Assembly: GCA_021298195.1 (NCBI GenBank)
Contig: JAJTEQ010000002.1
Coordinates: forward strand, 25,937 to 89,936
Source: Ilumatobacteraceae bacterium
Lineage (GTDB): Bacteria > Actinomycetota > Acidimicrobiia > Acidimicrobiales > Ilumatobacteraceae
Reading direction: 5' to 3'
Length of the DNA stretch: 64,000 nt
Below the pieces are notes generated by a model. The model ran no database searches. It was given only the letters and a program-made list of their open reading frames with translations, and was not told the DNA's origin. Shown here piece by piece: positions 53,776 through 63,070 of the stretch. Numbering within the stretch: position 1 is the stretch's first letter; each line of letters starts with the position of its first letter. A program made the translations under genes and the position numbers.

Positions 53776-56037
53776 ATGAGTGAAAAATTCGAGGGTCGTA
53801 TCGGTCGGACGTACACCGAATCGGAGCCGTGGTGGCCGTCTCGTCCGCATCCGGGCGAGGAGGCGCCCAACGTCATCGTCATCTTGTTCGACGACATGGG
53901 GTTCTCCCATCTCGGATGTTTCGGATCGACAATGTCGACACCGAACATCGACGCGTTGGCGGCCGAAGGACTCCGCTTCACGAACTTCCACGTGACACCA
54001 CTGTGCTCGCCGACCCGAGCCGCTTTGTTGACCGGTCGCAACCATCACGCGGTCGGAATGCGTTCGGTCTCGAACTTCAACAGTGGCTTTCCCCACATGC
54101 GCGGACACATCGCCAACGAGGCGACGACGATCGCCGAGATCCTGCGCGGCGCCGGTTACGCCACCTTTGCATTGGGGAAGTGGCACCTCTGTCCGATGGC
54201 GGATGCCTCGGCCGCCGGCCCGTTCGATCAGTGGCCGTTGCAGCGAGGCTTCGATCGTTTCTACGGCTTCCTCGATGGGGAGACCGATCAGTTCCATCCG
54301 GAGTTGGTGTACGACAACCATTGGATCGAGCCACCGGCCGGACCGGACGAGGGGTATCACCTGTCGGAGGATCTCGTCGACAAGGGCATCGAATTCATGC
54401 ACGACTCGGTGAGCCTTCGTCCCGATCGCCCCTTCTTCATGTATCTCGCGTTCGGGGCCACGCACGCGCCACACCAGGCTCCCGAGCGTTACCTGCAGAA
54501 GTACCGCGGTGCGTTCGACGAGGGTTGGGACGTGTTCCGTGAACGGTGGTTCGCCCGTCAGAAGGAACTCGGAGTCATCCCCGCCGATACCACCCTCGCG
54601 CCGCGTAATCCCGGGGTCGAGGCCTGGAGCGATCTGTCGGAGAATCAGCGGCGCCTGGCCTGTCGCCTCCAGGAGGCGTACGCGGCCTTCCTCGAACACA
54701 CCGACGATCAGATCGGGAGGCTGATGGAGTCGTTGAAGGGTCTGGGCGTGGACGACAACACCGTCGTCTTCTTGATGTCCGACAACGGTGCGTCGCAAGA
54801 AGGCGGACCGTTCGGGGTTCTGCACGAGATGAAGTTCTTCAACATGATCCTGGAAACCCCCGACGAGGCGATCGCCCGTATCGACGAGATCGGTGGGCCC
54901 CACTCGCACAGCAACTATCCGTGGGGCTGGTCGCAGGCGGGGAACACGCCCTTCAAGTGGTACAAGCAGAACACCCACGAGGGCGGAATCCACGTTCCGT
55001 GCATCGTGCGTTGGCCCCGGGGCATTCGAGGCGGCGGAGATCTGCGGGATCAGTTCCATCACGTCAACGACATCGTGCCGACGATCCTCGAGATGACCGG
55101 CGTCTCGGCCCCCTCGACCTACCACGGGCTCGATGTCATGCCGATCAGCGGAATCTCGATGAAGTACGCGATGGACGACCCTTCGACGCCGACACGCAAG
55201 ACGATCCAGTACTACGAGATGGGTGGACACCGTGGTATCCATGTGGACGGATGGAAGGCCGTCACGCGGCACGAGCAGGGTAAGTCGTTCGACGACGACG
55301 TCTGGGAGCTGTATCACGTCGACGTGGATCGGTCGGAGACCAACGACCTGGCGTCGCGCGAGCCGGATCGTCTGCGCGAGTTGATCGCGTTGTGGTGGGA
55401 GGAGGCCGAACGCGAGGGTGTACTGCCCCTCGACGACCGGGGTCTCGAGTTGTTCGGCGCTCGCTTCGCCGATCGCTCGGTTCACCCCACCTCTCGGACG
55501 TACGTGTATCGCCCGCCGATGGCGCCGATGCCGGCGCAGGCGGCGGCCTCTCTCGGGGGTCGTAGTTGGGACCTGGACGCGTACGTACGTCGTTCGGTGG
55601 GGCAGGGCGGCGTCATCTACGCCTCGGGGACCGAGAATTCCGGATTCAGCTTCTACGTGGACGAGGGAAGCCTCGTGTTCGATTACAACATCTTCGGCGA
55701 GCACCACGTGGTGACGTCCACCCGTGCCTTGCCCGATGGAGACGCGGTGGCGTCCGTTCGTTTCCGGCGCACCGGCAAGACCGCCGATGTTCTGTTGCTG
55801 ATCGACGGGTCCGCCGCCGGAACCTTGCACCTCCCGTTCGTGATGCGCACCATGTCGAGCGTCGGACCGAGCGTCGCGTACGACCACGGGTCTCCCGTCG
55901 CCATCGGTTACGCGCACCGTCGTGACGGCTTCCCCTTCGAGGGATCCATCGACCGTGTGGAGATACGTCTGGTGGCGCCGAACACACCCGCTGACGCGAT
56001 CGAGGCCGAGCGACGACAGACGATGGGACGTCAGTGA
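53776..56037 (+). CDS. arylsulfatase (type I, formylglycine dependent)
   Basis: 753 residues, alkaline-phosphatase superfamily. The sulfatase signature is CSPTRAALLTGR, with Cys77 to be converted to formylglycine. Metal ligands are Asp39 and Asp40 (LFDDMGFSHLG) and a later DNGAS. GKWHLCPM and HVNDIVPTILEM are further family marks. The C-terminal 200 residues (from about 550) form an extra beta-rich region seen in large actinobacterial arylsulfatases. No signal peptide is seen, so it is probably cytoplasmic and acts on imported sulfate esters. It has a GAGGAAAC ribosome binding site and shares its divergent promoter with the SDR operon. Confidence 0.93.
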   Translation: MSEKFEGRIGRTYTESEPWWPSRPHPGEEAPNVIVILFDDMGFSHLGCFGSTMSTPNIDALAAEGLRFTNFHVTPLCSPTRAALLTGRNHHAVGMRSVSNFNSGFPHMRGHIANEATTIAEILRGAGYATFALGKWHLCPMADASAAGPFDQWPLQRGFDRFYGFLDGETDQFHPELVYDNHWIEPPAGPDEGYHLSEDLVDKGIEFMHDSVSLRPDRPFFMYLAFGATHAPHQAPERYLQKYRGAFDEGWDVFRERWFARQKELGVIPADTTLAPRNPGVEAWSDLSENQRRLACRLQEAYAAFLEHTDDQIGRLMESLKGLGVDDNTVVFLMSDNGASQEGGPFGVLHEMKFFNMILETPDEAIARIDEIGGPHSHSNYPWGWSQAGNTPFKWYKQNTHEGGIHVPCIVRWPRGIRGGGDLRDQFHHVNDIVPTILEMTGVSAPSTYHGLDVMPISGISMKYAMDDPSTPTRKTIQYYEMGGHRGIHVDGWKAVTRHEQGKSFDDDVWELYHVDVDRSETNDLASREPDRLRELIALWWEEAEREGVLPLDDRGLELFGARFADRSVHPTSRTYVYRPPMAPMPAQAAASLGGRSWDLDAYVRRSVGQGGVIYASGTENSGFSFYVDEGSLVFDYNIFGEHHVVTSTRALPDGDAVASVRFRRTGKTADVLLLIDGSAAGTLHLPFVMRTMSSVGPSVAYDHGSPVAIGYAHRRDGFPFEGSIDRVEIRLVAPNTPADAIEAERRQTMGRQ

Positions 56038-56047
56038 CCGGACACGG

Positions 56048-57145
56048 TCAGCGATCGGACGGACGCCAGTAGCCGACGTCGCGGGAAGCGTCCAGGACGA
56101 CACGCAGAAGGGTCGTGGAGGTTCGGGCGGTGATCTCGGCCCGTTGTTCGGACCGCAGACTGAGGGTGGCACCTTCGGGTAGGTCGTTCGTCGTGGCGTC
56201 GAGTTTCACGAGAGCCGAACCGGAGACAACGAAGACCAAACGTGGGTGATCCGCATCGACCGGCTCGAGCGTGAAACAGGAGTTGGCATCGAGGTGCAGG
56301 ACGTCCACGTCGGCGAGTCCGGCGGTGGCGGCGCGGATGCCGGTGTCCGATCGTTCGATCCCGTTCCCGACGGACGACCACGTGCGGTTGGTCTCGTCGT
56401 ACCGCACGAAAGCCTGCCCATGCCACCGACGGGACGGATCGGTCCCGTTCGGCAACTTCAGATCGTGTTCGACGTTGGTCATGTGTTCGGCGGGGTAGCC
56501 GATCTCGACAACTTCCATCCCGTCGGAATTCTCCAGCACGCGATGCCGGATGCCCGGTGGCTGGATGACGCAGTCTCCGGACTTCAAGATGAACGGTTCC
56601 CCTTGATCCTCGTAGACGACCTTGACCCAGCCCCGACGGCAGAAGATCAACTGGAAGAGAACGTCGTGATGGTGGACGTAGTCCGGAACGGGACCGGCCC
56701 CACGAATGCGAATATTGGACGCGATGACGGCCCCTCCGAGGCGTGAGGGCACGAGATCGCGGTATTCCATGCCCGCCCGTCCGACGTGCCAGGCGCCGTC
56801 GGTGTCACCGTCACCCACGGTCGTCTCTTCGCGAACCACGGGCACGACGAGGGAGGGGGGAGCCGCGAACCGAATGATGATTCCGTCCGGCCCCTCGACC
56901 TCGCGGGCCGGCGGGCACGAGGAGCCGGGATCGTCGTGCTCGAGGATGATCGTCGTCCCGCGCGCGACGCCCACGTGCAGGTCGATGACCGTCCCGTCAC
57001 GCACCAGACGGGCTTCCCGAGGGGAATCGGCCGGATGAATGCGCTGAAGAGCGAAGTCCGCGGTCGTCCGAAGGAACTCGACCGCGTCCGAGATCGAGGA
57101 GACGGGAATCGACACCGACGTCGATGAAGTGTTTGGTGCGACCAC
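56048..57145 (-). CDS. bicupin-domain protein, putative dioxygenase or isomerase
   Basis: 365 residues. A clear cupin motif lies in the middle: YVHHHDVLFQLIFCRRGWV (His-His, Glu-less variant), then SGDCVIQPPGIRHRVLENSDG with the second-motif His. A second, degenerate cupin follows in the last 100 residues (LHLDANSCFTL; VVSGSALVKLD). The first 100 residues also show cupin-like strands. Substrate unknown; in this setting a ring-cleavage or decoration role is plausible but unproven. The GTG start has TACAGT exactly 6 nt upstream. It converges on arylsulfatase with a 10-bp gap. Confidence 0.75.
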   Translation of the reverse strand: MVAPNTSSTSVSIPVSSISDAVEFLRTTADFALQRIHPADSPREARLVRDGTVIDLHVGVARGTTIILEHDDPGSSCPPAREVEGPDGIIIRFAAPPSLVVPVVREETTVGDGDTDGAWHVGRAGMEYRDLVPSRLGGAVIASNIRIRGAGPVPDYVHHHDVLFQLIFCRRGWVKVVYEDQGEPFILKSGDCVIQPPGIRHRVLENSDGMEVVEIGYPAEHMTNVEHDLKLPNGTDPSRRWHGQAFVRYDETNRTWSSVGNGIERSDTGIRAATAGLADVDVLHLDANSCFTLEPVDADHPRLVFVVSGSALVKLDATTNDLPEGATLSLRSEQRAEITARTSTTLLRVVLDASRDVGYWRPSDR

Positions 57146-57151
57146 GGTCTT

Positions 57152-57157
57152 ACTGTA
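57152..57157 (-). promoter_or_regulatory. -10 element of leaderless bicupin gene
   Basis: TACAGT lies 6 nt before the GTG at 57145. Confidence 0.5.
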
Positions 57158-57195
57158 GTGACCGTGCGCGCGACCTTCCTTTCCGGGATTCCCCG

Positions 57196-58002
57196 ATGAG
57201 CACCGGCACGTATTCGGGTCGGGGATTCGACATCCATTACGAAATCGTGGGGGATGGTCCACGACTTTTCTTTTTCAACGGGTCGGGCTCGAGCATCGAG
57301 GCGGCGCGTCCGCTGATCGACATGGTGGCCCGGTTCTGCACCGTTCTCGTGCATGATCAGCGGGGTCTCGGTCGCACCGATGTTCCCGAGGGCCCCTACG
57401 AGATGGCCGACTACGCCCAGGACGCCTCGGGGCTTCTGGAACACGTCGGTTGGGATCGTGTCGCGGTGTTGGGTATCAGTTTCGGGGGAATGGTGGCGCT
57501 CGAGTTCGCCGTGACGAATCCCGAGATGGTCCAGCAGCTGGCCGTGCTGTGCACCAGCTCCGGAGGTGCCGGGGGATCGTCCTATCCCCTCCACGAACTG
57601 GCCGCACTGTCCGAGGCGGATCGAGCAGCTCGTTATCCGACTCTCGTGGACAGTCGGTTCGACGACGTGTGGCTGAACGAGCATCCGGGGGATCGGGCGT
57701 TGCTGGTGCCACGCCCCGCTCCTCAGGGACGTGCGGCGCTCGGTCATCACTGGCAGTTGGACGCCCGTAGTCGGCACGACGTGTGGGATCGTCTCGGGCG
57801 CATCACCGCACCGACTTTCGTCGCCAGCGGCACCTACGACGGGATCGCGCCACCGCGGAACGGTCGGGCCATTTCGGATCGCATCGCCGGGTCGTTTCAC
57901 ACCGAATACGAGGGAGGGCATATGTTCCTGTTGCAGGATCGACGGGCGTTCTCGGACGTGCGGTCCTTCTTGATCGGCGGGCGCGGGGAGGAGACGAGAT
58001 GA
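57196..58002 (+). CDS. alpha/beta hydrolase
   Basis: 268 residues. Oxyanion-hole region FFFNGSGSS, VHDQRGLGRTD, nucleophile Ser95 in VLGISFGGMVALEF, Asp in GTYDGIAP, and His in YEGGHMFLLQD. The pattern is close to 3-oxoadipate enol-lactonase or C-C bond hydrolases of ring degradation, but specificity cannot be read from sequence. First gene of the plus-strand operon of hydrolase, SDR, F420-type oxidoreductase, P450, biotinyl-carboxyltransferase. Its stop overlaps the SDR start (ATGA). Confidence 0.9.
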   Translation: MSTGTYSGRGFDIHYEIVGDGPRLFFFNGSGSSIEAARPLIDMVARFCTVLVHDQRGLGRTDVPEGPYEMADYAQDASGLLEHVGWDRVAVLGISFGGMVALEFAVTNPEMVQQLAVLCTSSGGAGGSSYPLHELAALSEADRAARYPTLVDSRFDDVWLNEHPGDRALLVPRPAPQGRAALGHHWQLDARSRHDVWDRLGRITAPTFVASGTYDGIAPPRNGRAISDRIAGSFHTEYEGGHMFLLQDRRAFSDVRSFLIGGRGEETR

Positions 58003-58922
58003 ACATGAGGTTCGACGGACGCGTCGTCGTCGTCACCGGTGCCGGTCGGAATCTGGGGCGCGAATACGCTCTCGCCTTCGCCGCCCGCGGTGCTTCGGTC
58101 GTGGTGAACGATCTGGGTGTCGGCATCTCGGATTCCGACGGCAAGGCCGAGGCACCCGTCACCAACCCCGCCGATGATGTCGTGCGTGAGATTCTGGCCA
58201 CCGGAGGCACGGCCGTGGCCAACCATGACAGCATCGCCACTCCGACGGGTGGTCGTTCGATCGTCGACACGGCGCTCGATTCATTCGGGCGAGTCGACGT
58301 CGTGGTGAACAACGCCGGACAGGTGCGCATGGCTCCTTTCGAGGATTTTCCCGAGGAGAGCATCGATGCGCTGATCGACACCCAGTTGCGCGGAACCCTG
58401 AACGTCAGTCGACCGGCGTGGAAGTGGATGAAAGACAACGGTGGCGGCCGCATCGTCAACGTGTCCTCCGGTGCGGCATTCGGTGGTGTTCCCCATGGCA
58501 GCGTCTACGCGATGGCAAAGATGGGAGTGATCGGCCTGACGCGCGGAATGGCCAGTGAAGGGGCACCCCACGGCATCCACGTGAACGTCGTCGTGCCCTA
58601 CGCCAAGACCCGCCCGGGCACGTCGTTCGGGCCCATTCCATGGTCGGAGGAACTGGGTGAATGGCTCGATCCGCGCCTGGTGGCGCCACTCGTGGTCTGT
58701 TTGGCACATCGAGACTGTGATCTCAACGGTGAGACGATCAGCGTCGGCGCCGGTTGGGCCGGCGGGGTGCACATCGAACTGAGCGACGGCTACACGAATC
58801 GGGACGCGACCGCCGAGGATCTCGTCTCGAACATGAATCAGGTCATGTCGAGTGGACGCAGCCCGCTGACGGCCACGTCGTCCAAGGCGGTTCGGCATCT
58901 CATGGCGGGTTTCCGATCATGA
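57999..58922 (+). CDS. short-chain dehydrogenase (MFE-2/HSD17B4-like)
   Basis: 307 residues. TGAGRNLGREYALAFAARG carries the nucleotide motif (13-20), followed by VVVNDLGVGISD, NNAGQVRM, catalytic Ser in VNVSSGAAFGG, and Tyr/Lys in YAMAKMG. The GRNLGREYAL form and the NDLG segment are typical of (3R)-hydroxyacyl-CoA dehydrogenases of the peroxisomal multifunctional enzyme type and of steroid-degradation enzymes. It overlaps the genes on both sides (ATGA), so the cluster is tightly coupled. Start at the ATG after GGGGAGGAG. Confidence 0.92.
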   Translation: MNMRFDGRVVVVTGAGRNLGREYALAFAARGASVVVNDLGVGISDSDGKAEAPVTNPADDVVREILATGGTAVANHDSIATPTGGRSIVDTALDSFGRVDVVVNNAGQVRMAPFEDFPEESIDALIDTQLRGTLNVSRPAWKWMKDNGGGRIVNVSSGAAFGGVPHGSVYAMAKMGVIGLTRGMASEGAPHGIHVNVVVPYAKTRPGTSFGPIPWSEELGEWLDPRLVAPLVVCLAHRDCDLNGETISVGAGWAGGVHIELSDGYTNRDATAEDLVSNMNQVMSSGRSPLTATSSKAVRHLMAGFRS

Positions 58923-60007
58923 GTGCGGACCGGTCCCCGTTGAACGAACTGGGGTTCTACACGCTTCCCGGTGCGCCGAAGTCGCCGCGCGATCTCGTTC
59001 AGGAGGTGGCCGATGCCGAGTCCCTCGGATTGGGGTCCTGCTTCATCTCCGAGCGTTTCAACATCAAGGAAGCGGTCACCTTGTCCGGTGCCGTGGGTGC
59101 CGTCAGCACGACCCTCGGCATCGCCACGGCGGCGACGAATCACAACACCCGGCACCCGTTGGTGACGGCCTCGTACGCCACCACGATGCATCGGCTGACG
59201 GGCGGGCGTTTCACGTTGGGGATCGGGAGGGGCATCGGTCCGCTGTATCGGGCCTACGGCTTGCCGATGGTCACCACGGCGCAAATGGAGGATTTCGCCG
59301 GAGTCATGCGGCGATTGTTTCGTGGCGAGGTGATCATCGGTCACGACGGCCCGATCGGCAAGTACCCGGTCCTGGCTCTCGATCCCAGTTTCGACGAGAA
59401 CATCCCGTTGGGGTTGACCGCATTCGGTCCGCGCACCCTCGAGTTGGCGGGACGCGCCTTCGATTGCGTCGTCTTGCACACGTTCTTCACCGACGAAACC
59501 ACGCGTCGGTGCGTACGCGTGGTGAAACGAGCCGCTGAGGAAGCCGGACGTGATCCGGACTCGGTGCGGGTCTGGTCGTGTTTCGCCACGATCGGTGACC
59601 ACATCGCCGAGGACGTGCGTCTGAAAAAGACCGTGGGTCGTCTGGCCACTTATCTGCAGGGGTACGGGGACCTGATGGTGGAGACGAATCGCTGGGACCC
59701 CGAGGTGCTGCGCCGTTTCCGTGACGACGAGTTCATCAAGGGCTTTCGGGGCGCTCTCGACAACACGGCCACCAACGCCGAACTCGAGCACGTCGCGACC
59801 TTGATCCCCGCGGAGTGGCTGGCGCCGGCGGCCAGCGGCTCGCCCGAACAATGCGTGGCGGCGATCCGGGGACAATTCGACCTCGGCGTGGATGGTGTCA
59901 TCCTCCACGGAGCGAGTCCCCGCGACTTGGCTCCGATCGTGGAGGAATATCGCCGTACCCGACCGGTGGGGGCCTTCGCACGATCGAGCGCCAACCCGGG
60001 TCTGTGA
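58919..60007 (+). CDS. LLM-class F420-dependent oxidoreductase
   Basis: 362 residues, luciferase-like barrel. GFYTLPGAPKSPRDLVQEV at the N terminus, CFISERFNIKEA, TAATNHNTRHPLVTASYAT, and MHRLTGGRFTLGIGRGIG for cofactor binding, with DGVILHGASP at the end. The pattern matches a mycobacterial-type subfamily annotated as probable F420-dependent oxidoreductases. Substrate unknown. Overlaps the SDR stop (ATGA); the P450 follows after 37 bp with its own ribosome binding site. Confidence 0.9.
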   Translation: MSADRSPLNELGFYTLPGAPKSPRDLVQEVADAESLGLGSCFISERFNIKEAVTLSGAVGAVSTTLGIATAATNHNTRHPLVTASYATTMHRLTGGRFTLGIGRGIGPLYRAYGLPMVTTAQMEDFAGVMRRLFRGEVIIGHDGPIGKYPVLALDPSFDENIPLGLTAFGPRTLELAGRAFDCVVLHTFFTDETTRRCVRVVKRAAEEAGRDPDSVRVWSCFATIGDHIAEDVRLKKTVGRLATYLQGYGDLMVETNRWDPEVLRRFRDDEFIKGFRGALDNTATNAELEHVATLIPAEWLAPAASGSPEQCVAAIRGQFDLGVDGVILHGASPRDLAPIVEEYRRTRPVGAFARSSANPGL

Positions 60008-60044
60008 GACAAGGAGACTGCTAGCGTCTCACGCGGAGGCCGAC

Positions 60045-61256
60045 ATGAGCGACACACAGGGCATCATCGACTGGGCGACGGATTACGACATCTTCAATCC
60101 CGAGTACGTGAACGATCCCTTCCGCATTTGGGACACCCTGCGCGACTCCTGTCCGATCGCTCATACCGACCGCTGGGGCGGTTCGTGGCTTCCCACGCGG
60201 TACGACGACGTCACCGCGATCGCTCGCGACATCGAGACGTTTCCGTCGGGTGGTGGCATCGCGGTGATTCCTCCGGTCACCGGATTGCCGGGATCGAGTC
60301 AGCCGCAGTTGCTCCCGTACGGCGTTCCACCCATCTCGTCGGACCCGCCCTTGCACACCTGGACGCGGCGTCTGATCCTGCCGTGGATGTCGCCGCAGAA
60401 GTCCTTGTCCTACGAGCCGATGACCCAGGCCCTTTGCAACCGCCTCATCGACGGTTTCATCAATCAGGGTCGCGCCGATCTGGCGGCGGACTACGCCCAG
60501 CAGATTCCGGTTCGGGTCATCGCTCACATCCTCGGAGTTCCCGCCGAGATGAGCGACACCTTCACCGGGTGGGTGCGCGACGTCCTCGAGTTCGCCTTCG
60601 ACGCCGAACGACGCCAACGTGGAACCCAGGGCGTCATCGAGTTCTTCATCAGCGCACTGGCGGCCCGACGCGAGAATCCCGGTGACGATCTGATCTCGGA
60701 ACTGTTGCACACCGAGATCGACGGCAAGCCGATCGAGGAACCGATCATCATCGGCATGTGTTCGTTGATGCTCATCGCCGGAGTGGACACCACGTGGTCG
60801 GCGATCGGTTCGTCGATTTGGCACTTGGCGACGCATCCCGAGGATCGTCGTCGCCTGGTCTCCGAACCCGAACTGATGCCGACGGCCATCGAAGAGTTCC
60901 TCCGCGCCTATTCCCCCGTGACCATGGCCAGACGCTTGATGGAGGACGTGGAGTACAAGGGTTGTCCGATGAAGGCCGGCGAGCGGGTCCTGATGAACTT
61001 CCCGGGCGCGAACCGCGACCCGGAGGTGTTCGAGAATCCCGACCAAGTGATCCTCGATCGGGCGATCAATCGTCACGTGGCCTTCGGGGCGGGAATACAC
61101 CGTTGCGCCGGATCCAATCTGGCCCGCATGGAACTGCGGGTGGCCATCGAAAGTTGGCTCGCGCGCATCCCCGAATTCGATCTTCTGGACCCGACCGAGG
61201 TGACCTGGGCCGGAGGGCAGGTCCGCGGACCGCGCAGCGCGGTGGTCGCCTTCTGA
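60045..61256 (+). CDS. cytochrome P450
   Basis: 403 residues, soluble bacterial P450. I-helix oxygen-activation AGVDTTW, K-helix EEFLRAYSP (ExxR reads EEFLR), heme-binding FGAGIHRCAGSNLARME with thiolate Cys354. The N terminus DWATDYDIFNPEYVNDPF is common in actinobacterial P450s. A ferredoxin partner is not adjacent. Start chosen at the ATG after GCGGAGGCC. The stop nearly touches the following biotinyl-carboxyltransferase gene (2-bp gap). Confidence 0.95.
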   Translation: MSDTQGIIDWATDYDIFNPEYVNDPFRIWDTLRDSCPIAHTDRWGGSWLPTRYDDVTAIARDIETFPSGGGIAVIPPVTGLPGSSQPQLLPYGVPPISSDPPLHTWTRRLILPWMSPQKSLSYEPMTQALCNRLIDGFINQGRADLAADYAQQIPVRVIAHILGVPAEMSDTFTGWVRDVLEFAFDAERRQRGTQGVIEFFISALAARRENPGDDLISELLHTEIDGKPIEEPIIIGMCSLMLIAGVDTTWSAIGSSIWHLATHPEDRRRLVSEPELMPTAIEEFLRAYSPVTMARRLMEDVEYKGCPMKAGERVLMNFPGANRDPEVFENPDQVILDRAINRHVAFGAGIHRCAGSNLARMELRVAIESWLARIPEFDLLDPTEVTWAGGQVRGPRSAVVAF

Positions 61257-61258
61257 TC

Positions 61259-63070
61259 ATGTCGTCTCGGCCGTTGGTCGCGCCGATGCACGGCACCGTT
61301 CTGTCGGTCGCCGATACGGGAAGCGTCATCGGCGCGGGCCGTCCGGTCGTGGTGTTGGAGTCCATGAAGATGCAACACGACGTGACGTGCGATCACGCCG
61401 TCGCGGTGGTGACGGTGCTCGTCGCGCCCGGAGACACGGTCAAAGAGGGTCAATCACTCGTCATCGTCGAGGAGGTGTCCCATTCGGCGTCCGAACCGGA
61501 TGTCGTGGTGGCGGACACGCCACGGCTCGACCTCCAGGAGGTCGTCGCGCGTCGGCATCTCGGCTCTGATCAGGTTCGTGCCGAAGCGACCACGCGGCGA
61601 CACGCCGCAGGTAGGCGTACCGCCCGGGAAAACGTGACCGATCTGGTCGACCCCGGCTCGTTCGTGGAATACGGTCCGTTGGTGTTGGCGGCCCAGCGAC
61701 GTCGCCGCTCGGTGGACGACTTGATCGCGCGCACCCAATCCGACGGCCTCGTGGCCGGTCTCGCCTCGGTCAATGGCGAGGACTTCGACGGACGGGCGTC
61801 GAGGGTCGCGGTGATGTCCTACGACTACGCGGTTCTGGCGGGCACCCAAGGGCAACAGAATCACCGTAAGAAGGATCGGATGTTCGACGTCGTCGAGCGC
61901 CTGGGCGTGCCGTTGGTGTTCTTCGCCGAAGGGGGCGGAGGTCGACCCGGAGACACCGATGGTCTCGGAGTGTCGGGTCTCGACTGTTGGGCGTTCCATG
62001 ACTTCGCCCGACTGTCGGGAAAGGTTCCCCTGATCGGTGTCACGGGTGGTTATTGCTTCGCGGGAAACGCCGCCATCCTCGGCTGTTGTGACGTCGTGAT
62101 CGCCTGCGAGGGTTCCAACATCGGCATGGGCGGCCCCGCGATGATCGAAGGCGGAGGTCTCGGTGTGCATCGGCCCGAGGAGATTGGGCCCCTCGAGGTG
62201 CAAGTGGCCAACGGAGTGGTGGATCTGGTGGCCACCGACGACGCCGACGCGGTTCGTTTGGCGAAGAAGTACCTTTCGTACTTCCAGGGTCGACTCACCC
62301 GAACCGACTGCGGTGATCAAACTCTCCTTCGCCGTCTCGTTCCCGAGAACCGGGTGAAGTCGTACGACGTTCGCGGCGTGATCGAGGTCCTGTTCGACCG
62401 CGACAGCGTGCTCGAATTGCGTTCCGGGTTCGGGATCGGCATGGTCACGGCCTTGGCCCGAGTCGACGGGCGCGCGGTTGGTGTCGTCGCCAACAATCCC
62501 CGTCATCTCGGCGGAGCGATCGACAGCGATGGGGCGGACAAGGCGGCTCGTTTTCTGCAGTTGTGCGACGCACACGGATTGCCCGTGATCACGTTGGTGG
62601 ACACGCCCGGCATGATGGTGGGTCCCGACGTCGAAGCCACGGCCCTGGTGCGCCATTGCAGTCGACTCTTCGTCACTGGCGTGAACATGGATGTGCCCGT
62701 GATCTCGGTCGTGCTCCGCAAGAGTTACGGCTTGGGAGCGCAGGCGATGATGGGCGGATCGACCAAAGCACCGTTGGCGTGTGTGGCCTGGCCCACCGGC
62801 GAGTTCGGGGGGATGGGTCTGGAGGGAGCCGTCAGGCTGGGATATCGCCACGAGTTGGAGGCGATCGCGGATCCCGACGAACGCGAGGCCACCTTCGCGT
62901 CGATGGTCACCCGCATGTACGAACACGGCAAAGCGGTGTCGGTCGCGGGGCACTTCGAGATCGACGACGTCATCGACCCCGCCGAAACGCGCGACTGGTT
63001 GCGTGCGATCCTGGATTCGGCGCCGACACCTGATCGCACCACGCGCCGACGCATCGTCGACACCTGGTGA
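61259..63070 (+). CDS. biotinyl-domain / acyl-CoA carboxyltransferase fusion
   Basis: 603 residues. Residues 1-75 are a biotin carboxyl carrier domain with the biotinylated Lys37 in VLESMKMQHDV. A linker (about 75-110) leads to a full carboxyltransferase, with RRTARENVTDLVDPGSFVE at its start. Acyl-CoA and biotin subsites follow (FFAEGGGGRPGD; GGYCFAGNAAILGCCD; GIGMVTALARVDGR; DTPGMMVG). The enzyme should transfer carboxyl from biotin to an acyl-CoA; the needed biotin carboxylase must be encoded elsewhere. Having the carrier at the N terminus of the transferase is unusual, since it is normally fused to the carboxylase or separate. Confidence 0.9.
   Translation: MSSRPLVAPMHGTVLSVADTGSVIGAGRPVVVLESMKMQHDVTCDHAVAVVTVLVAPGDTVKEGQSLVIVEEVSHSASEPDVVVADTPRLDLQEVVARRHLGSDQVRAEATTRRHAAGRRTARENVTDLVDPGSFVEYGPLVLAAQRRRRSVDDLIARTQSDGLVAGLASVNGEDFDGRASRVAVMSYDYAVLAGTQGQQNHRKKDRMFDVVERLGVPLVFFAEGGGGRPGDTDGLGVSGLDCWAFHDFARLSGKVPLIGVTGGYCFAGNAAILGCCDVVIACEGSNIGMGGPAMIEGGGLGVHRPEEIGPLEVQVANGVVDLVATDDADAVRLAKKYLSYFQGRLTRTDCGDQTLLRRLVPENRVKSYDVRGVIEVLFDRDSVLELRSGFGIGMVTALARVDGRAVGVVANNPRHLGGAIDSDGADKAARFLQLCDAHGLPVITLVDTPGMMVGPDVEATALVRHCSRLFVTGVNMDVPVISVVLRKSYGLGAQAMMGGSTKAPLACVAWPTGEFGGMGLEGAVRLGYRHELEAIADPDEREATFASMVTRMYEHGKAVSVAGHFEIDDVIDPAETRDWLRAILDSAPTPDRTTRRRIVDTW

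Noticed and set aside
53707..56172. Upstream extension of the minus-strand SDR frame, opposite arylsulfatase
   Set aside because: The coding SDR begins at 53706; the rest is antisense to a well-supported sulfatase.
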